Shown piece by piece: positions 1-11,346 of a stretch of DNA of 38,340 nucleotides. The notes beneath the pieces were generated by a model. The model made no database searches, was not told the origin of the DNA, and saw only the letters and a list, made by a program, of their open reading frames with translations. Position numbers and translations under genes: made by a program. The number at the start of each line of letters is the position of its first letter. Position 1 is the stretch's first letter. Source of the DNA: Phoronis australis (Eukaryota; Phoronida; Phoronidae); assembly GCA_002633005.1 (NCBI GenBank), contig NMRA01001097.1:1-38340 (forward strand). The letters run 5' to 3'.

Positions 1-270
1 AAAGATCTTGAATATTATGGTTTTTGGAATTGAAATGATTACCTATAGTATCAGAAATGTTTTTATGTATTATGTTGAATCTATGATTACGAAACCGAGT
101 TTGTAGATTATGTTGAGTTTGTCCTACGTATTGGATAGAACATTTTTTACAAGTTATAAGGTAAAAAATATTGTTGGTGGTGCAATCAGAAATTTGTATC
201 GTTTTAGGAAGTTTCGGCCGTCGGAAAGGCACCTGCTACACGCACGACATCGAATACAACTGGTAAGAAT
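1..270 (-). pseudogene. GIY-YIG endonuclease fragment of a retroelement (Penelope-like element likely)
   Basis: Read on the minus strand, positions about 195 to 1 encode a GIY-YIG nuclease core. It begins with FYLITCKKCSIQYVGQT, the two-strand GIY/YIG signature with a CxxC knuckle, followed by TRFRNHRFNI, which supplies the conserved Arg and His, and by NHFNSKNHNIQDL. Upstream, at about 205-265, a cysteine-rich stretch CIRCRACSRC is readable, but in a different frame, so a one-base indel near 205 breaks the gene. In the nuclease frame a TAG lies at 238-236. Zinc-knuckle plus GIY-YIG tails are known from Penelope-like retroelements and some other invertebrate retroelements. No reverse transcriptase is visible because the copy runs off the window at position 1. 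I see a dead 3' fragment; the element family is inferred. Confidence 0.75.
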
Positions 271-2700
271 GACTTCATTTGCATAACATGAATGTGACTC
301 ACCGTAGTGACGTATACCTGGAAAGTGTTTAGTAGCCCAGTATCTCTCAAAAAATCAGGATATCTGAAGACCTATCAATGTCACTTTAAAGAAAGTCAAG
401 TGTTTCAGAAGTATACTCGGGAGATTACCAGCCGGACCTACAGTAGAAACATGGTGATCAAAGAACTAAAAAATACAAAATTGAATACAATGCGCTGGGA
501 TTTTTCGCCCTCACCGCAAACAAATGTTCCTACGGAACTCAATCCGGTGTATCTTGCGCTACCAAAGCAGTGCAAAACAGGTGCATTTAATGGCTGGAAA
601 TCGTGAATTCTGTACCATTACACACGTACAGTATTTCAAACTAACCTGCACCATTCTCTTTAAATGTAGCCATTCACTACTTGCACGGATTCGCCATTTC
701 GCCTGAAAACGAGGTGCTGTGGGTAAACTACACTTCAGTAATTGTGTGGCATGTTTGGAAACCGTCGCCTCCACGTTTGCGGTGATAAAAGAGGCATCGT
801 GTAGTAAGCAACAATCTGTTTTTGCAGCGTCACCTGAGTATGGAAATATAGAATTTTACCTGGACCTTCCGGTACAATCCCAAGCATACTCACAAAACAC
901 TTGCACTTTTGTCTCTCGTGCTTTTTTAAGGTCTTGGTGTACATGTAGCTTGCTTGTTTCACTTGAGACTTTGTTTCTGGAACGCCCTCCTGGTCCACCT
1001 GCTTACGCTACAAAGAAGAATACATCGTCAAACTGTAAGATGGTGAAGCAAAACACGTCGAACCACAATTGCTTTGGTCCGCACTACTTATTACCGCCAA
1101 ATCCCATGTCAATTTTTGACAGCAAACTCTAATAATCCAACCAATTTGGGATTGCCAGCTCACATGGCTATGTAATATACTGTAAATTTCCTGATGAAGG
1201 GCTGAAATAATTATGCCATGGTGGTTATCAACGTACTTTAAGTTATTTAATGCTAACAGCAATCTGCTGCCATGTTCAAGTCGGTATCATAAAAAAATTC
1301 ACCAATATGCACAGGGTTCCAAGGTAAAAGCACTCGTATCATTGTGCAGTGGTGACTTTTCAGAGACCAAATATCAGAGCGACGTAGACGTAATGGCATA
1401 ACGTAAGACACCAGCGCAACACGTGCACATTGCCGACAAGAAACGTTTTATATTAATTATAGTTTATAACCAGCTTTTGAGTCCAAAGAATGGTACACAA
1501 ACGTGTGTTTCGACAAAACGTCAATTAAATGAACGGCTATAAGTAAGGCCAAATTACATCCTGACAGTAAATTTTGAAACGGAGATGTTTTGTAAGGATA
1601 TGTAAGATATTTTACAGAAAGTACATGTATGTGTATTTAAAAAAACATCGCCAGTCTTCAAATTTATATAAGGATATTGTAACTCCTGCATCGAGAACAT
1701 TTTTGAAATTAGGTATACTACATGTAAGTTGCCATTATTTGGCAGTGCAACAAAAAAAAACACATTGGTAGCAACATTTTGGCACTAGTAACATTGTAAT
1801 TTTTGTTTAATATAGATGTTCTAGATAACAAGTATCTGAGGCTATGGTACCGTTGACTAAGTTACCCCTTCATGTTCATCTCAAGCAACGTTTAGTGTTT
1901 ATTATCAAAACATCAAAAGTCCTACATTTGATATTTCCTCATACTAAATTGTAAAGCTTTAAAAACAAAACACAACCGAATTTTCGGAGATCGATGGATA
2001 AAGCACGGTGTGAGAAAGTGTTATATCAATGTGGTCATTTATTCTCGAGACATTTCGCTCATTCTCTTAGCTCAGTCCACCTGGGTAGGTTGTTCTCACA
2101 ACTGTTAACTAAGACTCAACATGAGCACATCTGTATGCCAGGTTACAGGCAATAGTGTTCTTCAACAGAACTAATTTATATGTGCAGAGAGTGTCTGGAA
2201 CATCAGTATCCCTACCTTTTTTCTTGGTATCGTGATGTTTGGTGCAACAATTTATTCCACTATGACGGGTCCCATAACAAAATTCCAAGTATTGAACTTA
2301 AGGACTCCTTTACTTCGTTATTCGGGAAGTCGAATTTTTGCATGCGCAGATTTTCTGAAAAGCAGGTGGTTACACAGCTTGTTTAGACAATTCAAAAAAC
2401 ACTGTAAAGCCCACGGCAATTAAACGAAATGTAATAACAATAACTTTGCGCGCTTTGTTGCAAATAAACGTGAATGTGTATCTCTTTTTAATATGGATAC
2501 GTAGGCGTATCTTTAGCAAATGTGGGTCGATTTTGACCAAAAAACATACCGTTTTGATCGACGAGAGATGATTCAAAATTAAGTTTTACAATTAAATGAG
2601 AAAAATGCAAAAATTGAAACACTCAGGCACATTCCATTCACAGACACCCAGAAAGCTTATCACTGTGGTAAATCAAACGCGAAGCTGATAATGTAAACAA
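271..2700. other. no supported gene; noncoding sequence
   Basis: Open frames of up to about 137 codons exist here (for example 719-1132 plus and 735-998 minus). They overlap each other on opposite strands, the longest lacks an ATG start, and none shows a recognisable domain or convincing splice signals. ACATGTA-type motifs occur near 939, 1622 and 1720. Nothing else could be supported. Confidence 0.5.
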
Positions 2701-2701
2701 A

Positions 2702-2803
2702 ATGGCTGCACACTCGTTAAGTGGCCGTCCGCAGAAACCTGCCCGAACATACGGATGCGGGACTTCAGACACTGAACGAAATGATAAGATGAGGCGACGT
2801 TAG
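2702..2803 (+). CDS. small ORF of 33 residues with a good start context; uncertain
   Basis: An ATG in a favourable context (AAAATGG) opens a basic 33-residue frame starting MAAHSLSGRPQKPARTYG and ending in an Arg-rich tail before TAG. It lies 1.3 kb upstream of the first death-effector exon and was tested as that gene's missing first exon. The only GT that would leave the required single-base phase (inside TTAAGTGGCC) is a poor donor. It may be a chance frame, a small peptide or part of a 5' leader. No homology recognised. Confidence 0.15.
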   Translation: MAAHSLSGRPQKPARTYGCGTSDTERNDKMRRR

Positions 2804-2949
2804 ATAAAGATGGACACTATTCTAGAGTACTGCTAGACCTTAAAGATGCATGGAGCTTTAAAACTGCAAGAAACTCTACGGAATGTCGATTGCACTCAAA
2901 GAACTTGGACTGACTATCAATTAAATCGCCATTGTTTTGTCTATATCAA

Positions 2950-2970
2950 AGGTCAAAGGTCAAAGGTCAC
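2950..2970 (+). promoter_or_regulatory. three AGGTCA half-sites spaced as overlapping DR1 elements
   Basis: AGGTCA occurs at 2950-2955, 2957-2962 and 2964-2969, each separated by one base. This makes two overlapping direct repeats with one-base spacing (DR1). DR1 is the classical binding arrangement for HNF4, RXR and COUP-TF-type nuclear receptors. It sits about 1.2 kb before the death-effector exons. The same sequence can arise as a three-copy heptamer microsatellite, so function is inferred only. Confidence 0.35.
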
Positions 2971-4144
2971 ATATTCTTATAAGTGCAATTTTTGGAGACT
3001 TCGGCACTTCGGTGGCCGGGCTATAAAAATCAAGCGCACGTGCATGTTACTGAAATTGAGGTGAAGAATACATTTTTTTTTAATACAACAGTTGTGCTTA
3101 TTGAAAACTCAACGTGCGTGGATGTTTTATCGACTTAATTTTAACTGTCAACAAGGCAACTGTTAGTTAGTGGAATTATTATGCGCTCTGTCTTTTGTCG
3201 CTGAAATCAGTTTCCTCCCTAGCGTGAACACGCTAGACCGATGAGGAAGGTACTATTACATTTATTGAAATGATTTCTCCTTTAACTTATTTCTAGAGTG
3301 AGTTCATCAGCTGAAATATGCCGTCTTTTACGAAGAGTCAGGGCATTTCTTGCTGGCTGTGTTTCCTGTATAAATGGGTGAACGTTTGAACAGCATGCAG
3401 GAATAAAAATCTGAATCAAAAAATATATATATAACAACAGTTACACACTTAAGCGGTATAAATACACTTTCAAAAATAGTGTAGCCGTCGTTCTTTACCT
3501 TATGTACATATACAAGGTATTCCACTGACGGAAATAGACGATAATGATAGATGATTTTCTAATTTCGGCCGAGATGCAAACAGCATTGTGTTCAGTAGAT
3601 TTGTACTTTAATATAAAGCAGAGGAAAACATTGCAGCTTGTTACGTATTACCAAATCTGGTGTTTTGTATTTTCAACTGTTTTGTTTGGAATAAATACTT
3701 GAGATAAGGCCTTTAAATAAAAATAATATGGTTAACAAAAAGAGTACGTCTCGTGGTTTAACCGCTATTGACATCACAGGTTTTTGAAAAAAATAATCAC
3801 GGAAGGAAAACACATATGTTACAGTCGAAATATTGTTGATTGAAAAACTCCATACAACTGTCTTAGACGCATCTGTGTAATGCTGAAATTTATGGATTCC
3901 ATTCATGCTTTACACTTGTGCATTAGTTCAACTTAGGTGCGACGTGTAGCCACCGATTTTCTGAAACCCATTAGTGGTGTTGGGATTTCTGGTCTTGCCA
4001 ATAGTAGAATAAAAAGGTTTAAGACATGACAGGCTTGTAACTTAATCATAGCATGTCTAGAGCAGCATTGATCCGTATGCAAACTAGTGAAAAAGACTAT
4101 CGATGCTGTTAACATAGCTTTTAAATGTGTTAATTTATTTGCAG
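2971..4144. other. no supported gene; upstream intron or flank of the death-effector gene
   Basis: AT-rich sequence with no recognisable domain. Because the first death-effector exon begins with two bases that complete a codon, this stretch or the one before it should contain an upstream exon ending one base into a codon. I looked for one and found no convincing candidate. An AT dinucleotide run lies near 3422. The sequence just before 4145 ends in an ordinary acceptor (TTTGCAG). Confidence 0.4.
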
Positions 4145-4256
4145 GACTACGGGATAGTGCACGGAAACTCCATCGTGAACTGCTGCGTGAGGTTGTTGGG
4201 AGTCTCATCGATAGCGATTTTAAAAGGTTAAAGGCAGAGTGTAAAGATTGGATAGA
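4145..4256 (+). CDS. death-effector-domain gene, exon A (DED helices 1-2), partial gene
   Basis: This internal exon lies between the acceptor TTTGCAG (ending 4144) and the donor GA|GTAAGA (from 4257). After two bases that complete a codon it reads LRDSARKLHRELLREV, then a segment ending LKAECKDWI. This fits helices 1 and 2 of a death-effector domain, whose helix 2 normally reads like (D/E)LxxLKFLC. The two bases left at the end (GA) join the first base of 10876 to make a Glu codon, and the domain then continues without a gap. DED proteins (FADD, caspase-8/10, c-FLIP, PEA-15) assemble cytosolic death-receptor signalling filaments. Unspliced, the frame would stop at 4258-4260. The N-terminal part of the protein is missing. 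Confidence 0.75.
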
Positions 4257-4572
4257 GTAAGAAAACAAGCTAACATTGTGTGTTTACGAACTATCCATCT
4301 ACTGAACGGCGACTGCAAATAACTGAGAACGTATCAAGCTACCTGTTTCAGTCGGTCAAGGACCACCAATTTCAAAATGAAATAAAATGTGTATTACGCT
4401 GTTGATTCCGTAAAAAACAACGAAAGTTTCCTCTCCGATAATTGTCTTAAATTTGGTTTTGTTTAACCATCGATGAAATCGGCTGCAACTGTCGATAACC
4501 AGTCAAGTTACATCCGGGAAGTGTAATGAAGGCAACAACAGTGACATGAAATGCCACGTCATCACCATAGCT

Positions 4573-5070
4573 TCAGAGCTCTAAATAACCAGCAACATAC
4601 TGGTCCTGTATGCCCAATGACTTCTTCTTGCGTAGTATATTTTGCAGGTTCTTTACAGATATACTGACTGGATTAGTTTTTTGATTGTTACTGACAACTT
4701 GCCTATAGACATTGCTTTTGTTTGAAGGGTGAAGGTCTCCCAGTCTTTTGATAGGAACTTGGTAAGGAGTTTCGAATTGTTGCAATTCAGAAAAAGGCGG
4801 ACACATATAGTTGTAGCCGTTATTTTTTCTTGGTTTCACTGGGACCAGCAGTTTTAAACTGAAATGTCAATGATCTCCCTTGTACAGTCCATAGAAGGAG
4901 CAGTTGAGCTGAAAGTGGTTTTAAATCCTCTATGTAAACTATCTAATATGCTCAGTAAACTGAAGTTACCTGTCCCTTTGTTATACAGTAGCGATGTTGT
5001 TTGTCATGTTCAGTGTGCTAATTGGCATCACTTCTATATTGGACTCTCACCGAGACTCTTTTGCGACTGA
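4573..5070 (-). pseudogene. possible decayed coding segment of unknown product, minus strand
   Basis: On the minus strand an 88-codon frame (4839 to 4573) reads like real protein: MKPRKNNGYNYMCPPFSEL near its start and VKNLQNILRKKKSLGIQDQY near its end. Upstream to about 5070 a second frame with similar texture appears to lead into it across a frameshift. I do not recognise the product. It lies 1 kb from the polymerase relic in the opposite orientation. That would fit a multi-gene DNA element such as a Maverick/Polinton, but this is speculation. Confidence 0.25.
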
Positions 5071-6039
5071 GGGATAGACTATCACATCTCAGACAAAAGC
5101 AACTTCTGTGGGCAGTGATTCAGTAACAGTCGCCAAGCTAATTCAGTGAGTAATATATGCAAAGAATCTGTAAGAAATTTCTTAACCTTAAAGAGTCGCT
5201 GGCCATTCAAGACCCGTGTGCAGAACACCAGTGACCCTGCAGCTATGATGATGACCTCTTAAGTATTTTGTGTCATTGTTGTTGTACTCGTATCACGTCA
5301 TGGATGGATCCGATCAGCCATATTCCGAAGTAATGGCAAATTTGGCCATTTTTCGAGGCTCCAAAATAATGTGCACATCAGTGAACATCGTAAGGCAAGT
5401 TTTGTTTTCTCAGCATTTTGGTCTCTTACACCAGTCTGTATTTTTCATGTGTCAGAAATATGTCATTTCTTCTGCCATTTCGCAACTATTTGAAAAATCT
5501 TAACTGGGAGGTAGTCCAAGTTATACACTGTCAATGGAAACAGTTTAGTACTTAAATAAGTTGCTGGAGTCGCCTAAGTCATCAGTAAATGGTGAAAGAT
5601 CAAAGCTCATATGTGTTGGTTTCAACCGGGAGGGGCATCATCCGCCTACCGTAATCAAGTGGCGATAATGTAACAAAGGTTTATGAAATACATGCATGCG
5701 TAATTGAACCTATTAGAGGAGGACTTCGAACCGAGATCGTGGTCATGCGAATATCCGGAAGTTGCCGGTAAAGCTATAAAAAGACGAAGTCGAATTGAGA
5801 GTCATGTGATTACTGACATCATCATTTATGTTAGAGCGTGGCACCGTCCACTACCCTGATGTTCTAAAAAGAAGTTGAATACGTAATGCTTGTGGAGTTA
5901 AACTGATCGTGGGTGAAAAAAAAAACGTAGGGACTATGATGTGTACTGAATAAGAACCAAATGTTGCTTTCGTTACTGTAGCTTGCGTGGTTATGATATT
6001 GACTTTGCAGAAGTACAAAATGCGTTTGAACTCGGCATC

Positions 6040-8480
6040 TAGAATTGTTGGAAAAATCCGACTGCGGTGTCACTCCTCGCTTGCGTTGTCGACTCCATCG
6101 CCTGTTTGACGACGAATAGTTTATTACCGCATGTGAAGACCACTTTTCGTACATTCCCGACATCAAGAAGTACTAATGCAAACTCTGTGGTTCGTTTTGG
6201 AATGCTGCGTGGAAATTAGCTAGACACCAACAAACATGCAATGACAGTGTGATGCACTTTTTTCTTGGTAACGCGTACGCAACACCACTCACAGTTTTCG
6301 AGAAACTACTACACGAGGGACATAAAATTAACAGGAAAAGTTGGAGGCCCATAATCTAACCTGGGAGAGAGCACACGAGATAATGAGCTTTTCTGTTGCC
6401 GGTGACGTCGACGGGTTTGAAGATCCGCAGTGTTTTGTATCTTGTGTTGACTCCAAAGAAGTGGTGAGAAAAATGTTTCAACATCTTGTCGTCATCTGTG
6501 ACCACTCATAGTGCCTACTTACAGAGACGTTTGCGTGTTTTTATGAAGAACTTTAAGACGATAATAGAACCGATGTAGCAGACAATGCTGATTCAGATGG
6601 CGTTGGCGAAGACTGGGTAAGGTAACATAACAGTAGTCACTTCATACATCACCTGACTGCCAAGTTTTATAGTTACCTCAAACAGATACAGACGACTGTT
6701 TTCAATTCGGGAAAATGCGACCTGCATATTATGAACAAGGCTTTTGGTCAAATACTTTTATCATTGCATAAATTTGTGTGCTTAATATAAGACCACCTAA
6801 ATTTTTTTGACGTTGTGAACTTATTGGCCCGGAGTGGTAGTTACGCAAAGTTCTTGAAGGTGTCCTTGACGAATGAAGAGAAAGGGTTTTCCCTACGAGT
6901 ACGTAGATAACTTAGAGAAATTAGACAAAAGGGCTCAAGCGCACGTCTACAGCAGTTTGAAAGGGTAGGCAATAAGCGGCAACGATTGCATCCTCTGTAT
7001 TAAAGCAACATCATTGATGTGGTTTAGTAATAACGATACTGCACCCATGCTGGAAGCCGCCAATGTCACGGAAAATGGCGCTGACCTCTTCAAAGATGGC
7101 AATACCGTACGAGCACTGACACTGAAGATTTTCTTGAAGAACATCTGTAACGTATGCTTTCGTTGATTGAGGTAAAACGCAAACTTGCGCCGTCCCTTTT
7201 AACAAATATCGTTAGAGGTCCCAGTATTGCTTTGCACAGGTGACACGAAAAGGGAATTATGTTTATACTCAAAAAGGGAGATAGAGAAAGTGGGAAAATG
7301 CCAAAGATGGTGTCAACGATTGTGGGTTTGATGTATCTACTCTTTACATGCACCTTTGCAACATCATGCATAAACAAACAAACAAACCGGGCCATTTATT
7401 TGTCGTAGGCAAGAAAACGCTTTGCATTTAGAGTTTTCCCACCCTAAGGAAAGAAAGTCAACTGCTTGGTTGAATTACCTGTACGTACCGCGTGAACACG
7501 GAATCATTATTTGTCGCCAGTTCAACGGGGTTGCAAATAAGTTTGGACATTTTTTGTCGTTTGTAGCATAAAACGTTTCAATTCCAAGGAGGTTACTGTA
7601 GTCTCATGAGAAAGTTCTGTTGGCAACCTGACTTCTGCAATGGTGCTTGGAAAACTGCATGCAAATGTCAAACATCAAATTCGCTGCTTTTAAATACTTT
7701 CAACGTTTTGCTGAGGAAGTCAGCTACTCTAGGCCCGAAAGAGGGCAAAAAAAACATGGCTATTTTAGAACAGACAAAGAAATCTGTTAGGTAAGAGTGC
7801 GTATGGTAAGACGGTAACGAATCAAGAGAGCCGTCGTGACGTCAAGTACTCCGGAGAAGCTAAGGCTCACAACGAGGTCCAGTCCTCGGTATTCAGACGT
7901 GTCAACTAAATCGGCGACGGAAAATAGGAGTTGGAGATAAAAAGGACGACCATCCGCCTGAACCTGCTAATTAAAATAGGCTTCTTCGTCTATCAGTACA
8001 AGCATGTTGTTGTTTTACTACGCTTTATTGTTAAGATTCATCGACAGATCCGCTTTCGAATATTGCAAAATGGATACAGAATCCACGTGCATGGCCCTAT
8101 CCAGCAACTGTCTAGAAGACGTGATTAAACCCGACATGGGAGAAGCTATGGAGAGGGAATGCATCTCTGGTTTCCCAACAGACACTGGAGAAAACGAGGC
8201 CTGCGTCATACTTAAGCCCGGTTTATTGAAGTTGGAATTCGAAGACGACTACTGCATCGTACTTTTCTCTAAAACGTATGATATGTGTCCGAACGACAGA
8301 AAATCTCATTTTAAGTTGTAACAGTGTACAGCAACAGAGAAATGAAATACATACATGTAAGGGCTGGCACCTCAAAGTGTTACAAAGCACGAATAGTAGC
8401 TCGGCCCTGAACAATTGATTCGGCGATAACACCAAGTACACCTTATTGCAAGAGAAGAGTTGTCAACGCCTTTTTGTGAA
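6040..8480 (+). pseudogene. decayed family B DNA polymerase of a viral-like/self-synthesising DNA element
   Basis: Pieces of one polymerase gene follow in order on the plus strand across several frames. They are a CxxC-x12-H-x4-C zinc finger (6177-6242, CKLCGSFWNAAWKLARH); NSGKCD at 6704-6721, like exonuclease motif II with Tyr changed to Cys; an FPYEYVDNLEKLDKRA segment near 6890-6940; SNNDTAPMLEA from 7026, like the exonuclease III region; polymerase motif A as GFDVSTLYMHL (7324-7356); motif B as GKSAYGKT (7790-7813); and motif C as CKMDTES (8064-8084). In-frame stops (TAG 6117, TAA 6174) and many frameshifts show it is dead. The motif order is that of protein-primed type B polymerases (DNA_pol_B_2-like). 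Mavericks/Polintons and related virus-like elements carry these; the exact lineage is not decided. The longest intact pieces are 7606-7794 and 8004-8321. It lies within the DED intron. Confidence 0.82.
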
Positions 8481-9781
8481 CTTGAATCAATTTTGTTTTT
8501 AATACACATTAGACGATCTTAAGTTAATGTTCTATTTTAGGTCGTCACAATGTCTGATTATTGTTCTAACCTCTTTAAGTGGCTAGACATACGCGACATC
8601 TGTTGTTCAGTTAAGTGGTTATAATATCCACTTTTAAGGTCAATACCTTTCAAGGGTCAGGTATACGCGACATCTGTTGTTGAGAGAGCAAATGTGATAA
8701 CATATATAACGACGAGAGGTGTCTCAGTCAAAATATGGGGATAAAACTCTCGTTGTTATTCGGAACACAATGTACTCCCAATTTTGTTTCCACTCTCGAC
8801 AGTCGAACTTTCAAACATATCCAACATCTTTTTAGATCCTCTGGATGGTGGTTGTTTCCACCACTAACCTACCTGATGTCGTCAGCTATCAATAATTGCT
8901 GATTCGATTTTGTCCTCTTTCGTCGTTACCGACGTCTTCGGGTTACACGCATGATCTTGGCCTTGATTCGAGTTCCCTCTTTAACAAGTCCAATTAAACC
9001 GTTCAAGTAATGAGTTGTGACGTCATTGTGACTTCCTTCCTTTAGGCTGATGATTTACCTTCCGGTTGCACCCATCACACGTGACCTTTGATTTTTGGCT
9101 ACCTATTGGCTTTTTTTACCTGATTTCGAGTTTGCTTGTTGGGATACGTCTCCAAAAGTCCTTGCTCTAAGGCTCATTGTGAAAACTGGTCTATGCTTTG
9201 CTACTCAGAAGGTCAGACATAACGGTGTCTTTCGAAAAGCTCCAAACACTGCGTCACCTCCAAGTTGCGGTTGCGGGTTTTTTTCTTTGGTTTGCAGTTG
9301 TTTTCGATTGTGAAAATCCTGCAGGAAGTTATAGATTTTGTATTTTTCTATTTCTAAGAGCGTAACAACGGATAACTATTATCTCTTGAGGGATTCACTT
9401 ACCGTTGTGATCCCTATTTCATGCTTTTTACATTTCCTCCCCATACTGCGAGCTCTTGGAAGGATTTTCGTGAAGCATAGAGACTTCAGAGAGACCAGAT
9501 TATTACCTTTTAAGATATATTGGACACATTGTATGCCACCTAGTGGCCCTTTTTATTACCACAAGACTGCTTGTCTATCTCCTTATCTACAAGCAAACCA
9601 CTGTAAAGATAATTCTGAAAATTGGTATAGGTGTTCCTATTAGGTGCTGGATTTGAAACTGGGTCCGGCTTGTATGGCACCCTCTTACGATAATTTCAGC
9701 ATTAGAACTGCGCCGTCCAATAGTAGTTTCCTGGTGGATCATCACAAAAGTTTGCACAGGCATCTACTGGAGAGAGTACAA

Positions 9782-9804
9782 GTGGGATTTGGGTCAAATC
9801 CCAC
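9782..9804. repeat. perfect inverted repeat, 10-bp arms and 3-base loop
   Basis: GTGGGATTTG (9782-9791) is followed by GGT and then its exact reverse complement CAAATCCCAC (9795-9804). It sits inside a 65-codon open frame of no recognised function. It could be a hairpin end of a small element or chance. Confidence 0.5.
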
Positions 9805-10875
9805 TACTGCCGAGTTCCCTAGCTATACTTGTGTTCTATGAATATACATTGAAATATACCAAGTTCTTAGGTGGTTGTTCCTGAAATCGTGAACATAAGT
9901 TGTCATTTCGTGTAAAACAACACAATGTCTGTTTCAGATGGATTTGACCTTTGTTCCCGCCTTGTATCGTTTCCGCGAGTTTTGTGTAGACTGTTTCCCT
10001 TTACCAAATTTATTGCAGGATCATAAAAAATGACAGGACGTGTTCCTGACTTGCTTTGCACGTCTTGCACGCTATTGTGATTTTACTAGTTTTGCTCTAT
10101 TTAGTAAGAGTGTTTGAAATAATGACTGTCTGGTATCTGCGCGGTATGCAAAGCTCACAGTTGATGCAGATTAACGTTCCACGTTGCTCTTATTTTTTCC
10201 GTTACTTCCGGAATACCTGTGACACGTCAAACGTTCCAATCTCGTTACAAATGATCGTATTGTACCGGATCTAAACGATCTTCTCGCCTATGAACTCATT
10301 TTTTCATTTCCCTTAGTATGAATTCGAAATAACTTTCAGTTTTTTGTGCAGCCTTTTCTGTGAAAATCATGTTTGAGTACAAGTTCGCCTATGACGGAGA
10401 ATAGATTTAAAATATAACCTCGAATATGAACTCGAGATTTCGAGCTTAGACTCAAATTTTTAAACCTCAATAAATTTTTATGATGTGCAATCTCAGATTA
10501 GACAGATATCCAACTTCGCCATTGTGTATAATAATAGACACTACTTGTCATTCACAAAGGTGGAAAAGAAAATTACAAAAGTACGGTTACGGTGGATATC
10601 GATTAAAATGTTTAGACTTCGGAGTCTATTCACAACATAGGGTGGGTACTGTCACCTAAATTAAATAATAAAGAAAACGTTCTTGTCAACATTATAGTGA
10701 TTCTCAATCTTACAGTCGTCATAGCGCGCTGATATAAGTAGACGCACGTAACTGAAATGAAAATTTAAATGTTCTAATGAACCGTTACTAATCAGACTTA
10801 CAAAAGTCATGTACATGAGCAGACTCCGGGCTTGATTTTCGATTGACGTGGTCGTTAATGTTTTGTTGTTTTCAG

Positions 10876-11048
10876 ACCAGCACAACTAATGAAAATAACA
10901 GACACTTTGGAACTTCTAGACGAGTTCGAGAAGCGAGAGATTATTAAATGTGGGGAGTATAGAAACTTAATCGACATGCTGGGCGTGCTCGATTTGAACC
11001 AACTGAAGGGTCGAGTGGAAGGACTATCACGTGCTATAAATGCACTAG
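10876..11048 (+). CDS. death-effector-domain gene, exon B (DED helices 3-6)
   Basis: The acceptor TTGTTTTCAG ends at 10875 and the donor G|GTATGAG begins at 11049. One base completes the Glu codon begun in the exon at 4145-4256. The exon then reads PAQLMKITDTLELLDEFEKR, followed by REIIKCGEYRNLIDMLGVLD and ending LKGRVEGLSRAINAL. This is the classic second half of a DED: the 'ELLxxLEKRxII..G.Y..L..ML' pattern of helices 3-5, then a helix 6 starting LDL. The usual RxDL motif before helix 6 appears here as VLDL, so the charge-triad Arg is not conserved. With exon A the domain has the normal DED length. One base (G) remains for the next exon. FADD-like or PEA-15-like adaptors and c-FLIP/caspase-8-like proteins are candidates; with no catalytic domain following, an adaptor or inhibitor is more likely. 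Confidence 0.8.
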
Positions 11049-11346
11049 GTATGAGCCAAGAGTTTGAACTATTTTCATGTATTGGCGTCTTGTGAGTAGC
11101 TATGGTTGTCTCTTATTTGTTTGAAAAGAATCAATGTAGAGTGTGAGTATCTCATTTAAATGCACAACAACATACTTTCCATTGCCAGAATTTTCTATTT
11201 TTAAGTACATAAAACCGTCTATGCATCGTGGTGTATAGTGCAGAACGTTATATGGATGAGATGTACCGCAACATGCTAAGTTTGTAATTTAAAAAGGTTG
11301 TTCAATATTAGTTCTATTTTGTTAATTGCATTTTTTAAATTTTCAG

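Larger units (their letters stand above)
4257..10875 (+). other. 6.6-kb intron of the death-effector gene, carrying mobile-element debris
   Basis: The donor GTAAGA at 4257 and the acceptor TTGTTTTCAG ending 10875 bound an intron that separates helix 2 from the rest of the DED. The phase (2+1 bases) closes exactly. The intron contains a decayed family B DNA polymerase gene (about 6040-8480) and perhaps a second relic on the minus strand (4573-5070). From 8500 to 10875 I see no gene, only a 19-bp direct repeat (8589 and 8663) and a 10-bp-arm hairpin at 9782-9804. Frames such as 9644-9841 lack recognisable content. Confidence 0.65.

Noticed and set aside
719-1132. 137-codon open frame, plus strand
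   Set aside because: It opens without an ATG, overlaps an equally plausible minus frame and has no domain or conserved motif. That is compatible with chance.
3933-4268. 111-codon minus frame rich in Ser and Arg
   Set aside because: It is the antisense shadow of the death-effector exon at 4145-4256, which has splice sites and a recognisable domain.
8051-8274. Alternative exon of the DED gene (phase-compatible acceptor and donor)
   Set aside because: The segment is part of the polymerase relic (motif C lies inside). Including it would split the DED.
9782-9804. tRNA T-arm
   Set aside because: The hairpin arms are too long and the loop lacks the TTCRA sequence.
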